This document shows positions 60,401 through 64,000 of a stretch of DNA of 64,000 nt, piece by piece (within the stretch, counting starts at the first letter, position 1; the number at the start of each line of letters is the position of its first letter). Source of the DNA: Cardiocondyla obscurior (Eukaryota > Arthropoda > Insecta > Hymenoptera > Formicidae). Under the pieces are notes generated by a model, which was given only the letters and a program-made list of their open reading frames with translations, was not told the origin of the DNA and did not search any database. The position numbers were made by a program, and so were the translations under genes. The DNA is taken from the NCBI RefSeq assembly GCF_019399895.1, contig NC_091891.1, forward strand, positions 1,054,001 through 1,118,000, given 5' to 3'.

Positions 60401-62661
60401 AGGATTGTTGCTGCGCGATCTTTGTTGCTCGCGTTTGAAAGCAGGAGTGAATAATGGACAAGGGTGGATTTTCACCCCTTTTAAGAGGCCTCGCCGCCTC
60501 ACCCCATTACGTCAACTTCTCTTCGTCGATTTTATCGGTCCCCGGGCGGAAATAAAAGGGAAATAACATTTCACCCACGCTCGTTCTTCCGAGGAATCTT
60601 TTTGAATTTTTTAGACCCGCCAGCAGGCGGCATAGTCTCAAATTGATATTTGTGGTTCTGTGTACGATCGTAATTTTTAGCTAAGGTATCGACCGCGCGA
60701 TAAAATCGATAGCGTTGTAAAATTAAAATCCCCGGGAAGCTGTAGCAAGAAAAATAATCTTCTCTAATTAAAATTTAATAAAGAAAAGCGGACAAATAAA
60801 TAATGATCTTAATTATACTCTGAAAATAATTTTAAAAGAAATGGATATGAATATATGAATATTAATATCTGAAATTTATAATTTTAATTATATGAAAGGG
60901 ATATGTTCTTTGTATCAATACAATTTCGTTTTTTCTTCGGCATTATTAGTAGATTCCAATTATTCGTTACCTCTTCGTTTTTAATTCACTAATAATTCGG
61001 ACGGTTTAGTAGACTTAATTTATTCGCGTGAGAAAAGGAAAACAGAACGAGATAAAATCCCGAGGTTTTTTAAATATAAATGAGACGTTTTATTTTTCCG
61101 CCAAGTGCTCGGTGCAATTTCAGCAATGCAAAATTTGCATCCCTCGCATTGCCATGCCATCCCCTATTTGCGGAATTCCCGGAGCGTGGTGCTGTGTAAA
61201 CGTAGGGGAAACCATTTAGCGGAGATCGTTTCTCCTTCGGTGATCATTCGACGCACGTTCCGAGGGAAAAGAGAGAGGATGGGCAATTATTGCTTCAGGA
61301 ATGCTTTTACCCTTGCACATCAAACGTCGAGTCGAGATTTCACTCTCGACCCTCGACGGCTCTCGAGTGTGCGTCGAGCGGCGGATAAAAATGGTGGGTG
61401 TATCGGAGACGTTAAGGGTGGCGATCGAGTGGTTTAACTGCATTTCACGATAATAACTTTTCCGAAATCATACTTTAGAATCGCAGTTTTTAGGTCACCC
61501 TTTACTTTTCTCTCATATTTGAATAATTATCTTAATTATATTTTTTATTTTAAGTTTAGTAAAAACCGGAATTGGAAGAAATTCGATTGCTCGGGTTAAA
61601 TATTTCTTCATCGAATCTTATCGTAGTTGCAACCTCAGTAAGAGTATTAGAATGTTTGTAGTTGGTAGTAAACGACTCGGAATAAGAGTCGTTCTTTGCG
61701 GTCTACCTCACAATCAGACTTGCACCGTAACCCAACACTGTCTTGTGTCATCGAATACTTGTGTCGAGAACAGAAGTTCGATATCACCAGCGAGGGCCAT
61801 GAATATGCTACCTAATCGACGAATCGTAAACAAAATTATTTTTAAACCGAAGTAGTGACAGCGATTAAAGAATCAGCGCGATGCTGATACAAATTATTTT
61901 TCAGAGATTGATAATAGCAAGACTAATTCGAACGTGAGATTTTCTTGTAGAATTAAATTTAACGAGTTTATGATAAATTTTTTTTTGCATTTTTAACAAT
62001 TGTCTTTTCAAATTTAAATTCAGAAAAAAAATGTTACATCAAACGCTTCAATTTTATTTTTATATTTGAATGAACAAATTTAATCTACCTTTTATTCATG
62101 GATGATCTAATATCAACGACGTCGGCCTGATTATCTTCGTCGTCGAAAATGTAGTTTCCTTTGAGCTCTTTCACATTCGCCCATCGTCGTATGCTACCTT
62201 TGTTCCTCCATACTTTGAGCTCCTCCAAGCTTTTCGACTCTTTTTGACACAGCTTCGTGTGATTCGCGTGGTAATCCGCCTCCAGGATAAAGATGAACGC
62301 TCTCAACGATCTGGAGACGTAATAATAAATTGATATGACTCCGCACATAACTAGGTAGGCAAATTTCGTTGAAAGAAATTTAGTCGGCGAGAATAAATAG
62401 TTGACGTTTAATATTCTTGACTATCGCTCTCGAGGTGTCACGTCGAAAGATATATTGTACTACCGACCTGCACGTCAGTCTGAGTAGACTTTGGGAGCAC
62501 CTTTCCTCCTGGATCACCTCCATGTATCCTCCGTGCACTTTCACGGCTTTGAGAATTCTGCCGAAAGGCGCCGGGGTGGTGACGATGATCCCGGGCGAAA
62601 AACTGCTTGCGATCGTCATGAGCAGCAGCATCAATAGACTCGTCGCTGCCGGCCACGCCAT
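36465..62661 (-). CDS. type I membrane protein with SUEL lectin, CUB and sushi (CCP) domains, 9 exons, 465 aa
   Basis: Predicted cell-surface receptor or adhesion protein; function unknown. Exons (descending): 62661-62468, 62310-62089, 60048-59945, 58020-57847, 57344-57162, 56705-56523, 41631-41446, 39849-39765, 36531-36465; all phases join and sum to exactly 466 codons. Order: signal peptide (MAWPAATSLLMLLLM), SUEL/galactose-binding-lectin domain (about 50-173; ERCSQSLLRLTC, ILEADYH, RCSGLKHC, ILLKYACIP), CUB (about 180-292; four cysteines, VNTPGYPLYY, CGWTF), CCP (about 295-352; four Cys plus GKWNE), a Ser/Gly-rich stalk (354-415), one transmembrane helix (about 418-439, TVIIALLFVGNAIIVYIIF), then a tail of about 25 residues ending PPDVPNV. 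Sequons NHT, NVT, NGS, NGT and NET lie in the ectodomain. Intron 6 is 14.9 kb. No named orthologue is recognised. Confidence 0.85.
37876..38004 (+). repeat. long near-perfect inverted repeat (hairpin; candidate miRNA/hpRNA precursor)
   Basis: Arms 37,876-37,922 and 37,958-38,004 (47 nt each) flank a 35-nt loop. The inner 20 bp pair perfectly (CAGTGAGGCTTTCGACCAAT against its complement). Over the full arms 37 are Watson-Crick pairs; four more become G-U pairs only if the plus strand is transcribed. Weaker pairing continues several bases outward. It lies inside intron 8 of the minus-strand lectin/CUB/CCP gene, directly upstream of a CpG-rich block and the plus-strand cassettes. It could instead be a fold-back mobile element or a paired CCAAT promoter module. 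Confidence 0.8.
38489..39019 (+). CDS. candidate two-exon small ORF (69 aa) of a plus-strand transcript
   Basis: ATG 38,489 to donor 38,567 (TGTG|GTAAGC), then acceptor gttatag at 38,888 and exon 38,889 to a TAA at 39,017-39,019. Phases join and give a basic peptide beginning MRVSQVSRKERQGRSW and ending RWHQATAEQL. The last residues are mirrored in cassette A copy 1 as HPASAEQLL, with conservative changes in this frame. There is no family match, and the exon may equally be 5' UTR or noncoding. Confidence 0.25.
38889..39020 (+). other. exon cassette A, copy 2
   Basis: Ends TGGCATCAGGCAACAGCGGA then GCAACTTTAAT before GTAAGA. The 3' 28 nt align with the minus-strand cassette A copy 1 (24,755). 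Acceptors are available at 38,859 (strong ttttttacag) and 38,888. It is followed 361 nt later by cassette B copy 2. Confidence 0.5.
39382..39418 (+). other. exon cassette B, copy 2
   Basis: 37-nt mini-exon between ttttacag and GTGAGT. AACTCCGCTGCTGCGAATCG then TACCG differs from copy 3 (63,813-63,861) at only three exonic positions and is recognisably like copy 1. In one frame it reads MYNSAAANRT and ends in phase 1. Confidence 0.5.
41632..56522 (-). other. 14.9-kb intron 6 of the lectin/CUB/CCP gene
   Basis: No exon that I can support. It alternates AT-rich DNA with CpG-rich islands (about 43,190-43,700; 46,950-48,330; 49,860-50,630; 51,100-52,000; 52,490-52,930; 53,490-53,760; 54,880-55,110) and CT- or GA-rich low-complexity runs (47,180-47,290; 50,045-50,085; 51,625-51,690; 52,615-52,690). 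Open frames there are compositional. A 32-base poly(A) run sits near 43,040-43,072 and a hAT-like element at 55,113-55,600. Confidence 0.6.
55113..55600. mobile_element. nonautonomous hAT-like miniature transposon (488 bp)
   Basis: Terminal inverted repeats begin TAGTGATGGCACTTGAAC on the left and, read inward from the right end, TAGTGATGACATCGAAAC (13 of 18 match). TAGTG fits the hAT terminal consensus YARNG. Flanking 8-mers ACCATGGG and CCCATTGG match at 6 of 8 positions, consistent with an aged 8-bp target duplication. The interior is AT-rich, has no transposase frame, and interrupts GC-rich DNA. Confidence 0.65.
60355..60376 (+). other. G-quadruplex-forming run
   Basis: G5-A-G3-A-G3-A-G8 on the plus strand, within intron 2 of the lectin/CUB/CCP gene (C-rich on the transcribed pre-mRNA). 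Four G-tracts with single-base loops satisfy the usual intramolecular G4 rule. Confidence 0.8.
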
Positions 62662-63812
62662 CACGGTTGATCATTACAGTGACCTGGAAGTCTCCTCGCG
62701 AGCCTCGTCTTCGGAAAGGGCTAAAATTAGCCCTCGAGTACCACCGCGTTCCGATAAGCGAAATCTCTCACTTCAAAAGGTAGGCGCGCACTTTTCTCTC
62801 GCCTCTTCAAGTTCTCCCACGGCCACTCGAATCGCAGCTCCGCCATCCGGAGACCGACCGACCTCTTGACGCTTATAAGAATTCGATCCGATATCACCCT
62901 TAGGCTCGAAACAACCGCGAGTCAAGTTTAGTAAGAAATACGAATGGCTTTTTATACAGAGTATAAAGTATATAGGGAGTACCTTTGTGCGCTTGTATCT
63001 GAAAACAAAGTAATTCTTAAATTATTTTTACTCCAAAGTCAAATTTTCTTGCAAATAAAAAGTAATTACTTCGCTCTTGTTTAATTAAGAAGCGGAATTA
63101 ATTTAGTCGCGCGATTGTATTGTATCTCGGAGGTACTTTAAATAACTTATTTAAATGCGAAATGCTTTTGGCCAAAAGGTAGGGAACGTACCGGAAGAAA
63201 AAAGTGTGTACGCCGACGTTATTTGAACCAGATTTTTTCGCAAGCTTCTCGTTGAATACTACGAATCTTGAGATAGGTCAAAAAGTAGAGCACGATGAAT
63301 AGAGATTATGAATCGCACCAAGATTTGCGACGGCAAATATCAAGAAGCAAATGTATAAAAAGAATAGAGAACATCTAGAAGCATATAAAAATACTGACTT
63401 TTAAGTTTAACTGGACGTTACGAAGAAACGCAAAATTATATTGAATATAATATTCGTCGTGTAAATTCTTTGAATACGTTAACGTCGTAAAGGAAAAATA
63501 ATTAACAGATATTGGCGCGGGACGCACAGAGAGAGGTAGAAGCGGGGGCGGGATATACGCGCGGGGTGTTATCACATTCTTTTGTCGACATTCGAGCATG
63601 CGATTGATAAAATCGAGAGAATGTACGCGCGTGTGGTGTTGTTACCGCATTCGCATTTTTACGTTTTAGACAAGTTTAATTAATTTAATTTAAAAGTATT
63701 TAACTATTTTATTAAAAACTTTGTTCGAGGTACATACACTAATTTTTATTTTAAGCAATAGATATCGTTTTGATTATCTGTATAATTTATATTTTATATT
63801 TGTATGTTACAG
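62662..63812. other. 5' flank of the lectin/CUB/CCP gene
   Basis: Presumed minus-strand promoter and 5' UTR at about 62,662-62,900, where CpG-rich sequence gives way to AT-rich DNA. Nothing else is recognisable up to the plus-strand mini-exon at 63,813. Confidence 0.4.
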
Positions 63813-63861
63813 CATATAGCATCGACGTGGCTACGTAACTCCGCCGCTGCGCATCGAACCG
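63813..63861 (+). other. exon cassette B, copy 3
   Basis: 49 nt between tatgttacag and GTAAGT. AACTCCGCCGCTGCGCATCG then AACCG matches copy 2 with three exonic differences; two of these are synonymous in the frame NSAAA(N/H)RT. No cassette A copy was found upstream in the window. It lies 1.15 kb outside, and divergent from, the lectin/CUB/CCP start codon. Confidence 0.5.
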
Positions 63862-64000
63862 GTAAGTCAGTAACTTATTCTCAATTTTTAAGAATAGCCA
63901 AATGTCGTCATTTCGTTCGTCTCGAGATCGCTCTGCGAATGATATTTTTGTTCGATCCAATGATTCTTTCGATCATTTATCTCGGTCTCTTGTGTTAGTT

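Overview
This is a eukaryotic, AT-rich window with GC-richer islands, short introns and strict GT-AG splicing. Every recognised protein is closest to insect families, and the mix of AT-rich gene deserts with CpG-dense islands fits a hymenopteran such as an ant (inference, not proof). I rebuilt spliced genes by hand, checking that exon phases join and that total lengths are whole codons.

Layout. 1-1,080 (-): loose exons of an unrecognised gene running off the left edge. 2,883-6,082 (-): a complete 12-exon CYP4-type cytochrome P450 (519 aa) with an unusual I-helix. 6,939-11,004 (-): complete Merlin (NF2 tumour-suppressor orthologue, 9 exons, 603 aa) with one GC-AG intron and one in-frame, stop-free 102-nt intron. 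11-22.8 kb: a gene desert upstream of Pox meso containing at least four diverged copies of one repeat. 22,774-24,139 (+): Pox meso (Pax1/9), first exon not located. 26,189-27,047 (+): galla-2/CIAO2B (cytosolic Fe-S targeting). 27,901-35,516 (+): HEATR1/Utp10 (rRNA transcription and small-subunit processome), 9 exons, 2,062 aa. 36,465-62,661 (-): a 26-kb gene for a 465-aa type I membrane protein with signal peptide, SUEL (rhamnose/galactose-binding) lectin, CUB, sushi/CCP, transmembrane helix and a short tail; I do not recognise a named orthologue.

Most interesting unexplained structure. (1) A pair of small exon-like cassettes with conserved 3' ends and splice donors occurs at 24.6-24.8 kb on the minus strand and again at 38.9-39.4 kb on the plus strand; a third copy of the second cassette is at 63.8 kb (+). 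The exons are alike while the introns are unrelated. (2) A long near-perfect inverted repeat at 37.88-38.00 kb, just upstream of the plus-strand pair, would form a miRNA/hpRNA-like hairpin; its wobble pairs fit plus-strand transcription. Together these suggest an undescribed plus-strand transcription unit starting inside the last intron of the lectin/CUB/CCP gene. (3) A 488-bp hAT-like miniature element sits in that gene's 15-kb intron.

The recognised genes are not a functional cluster: detoxification, growth control, mesoderm patterning, Fe-S assembly, ribosome biogenesis and a cell-surface receptor simply lie side by side.
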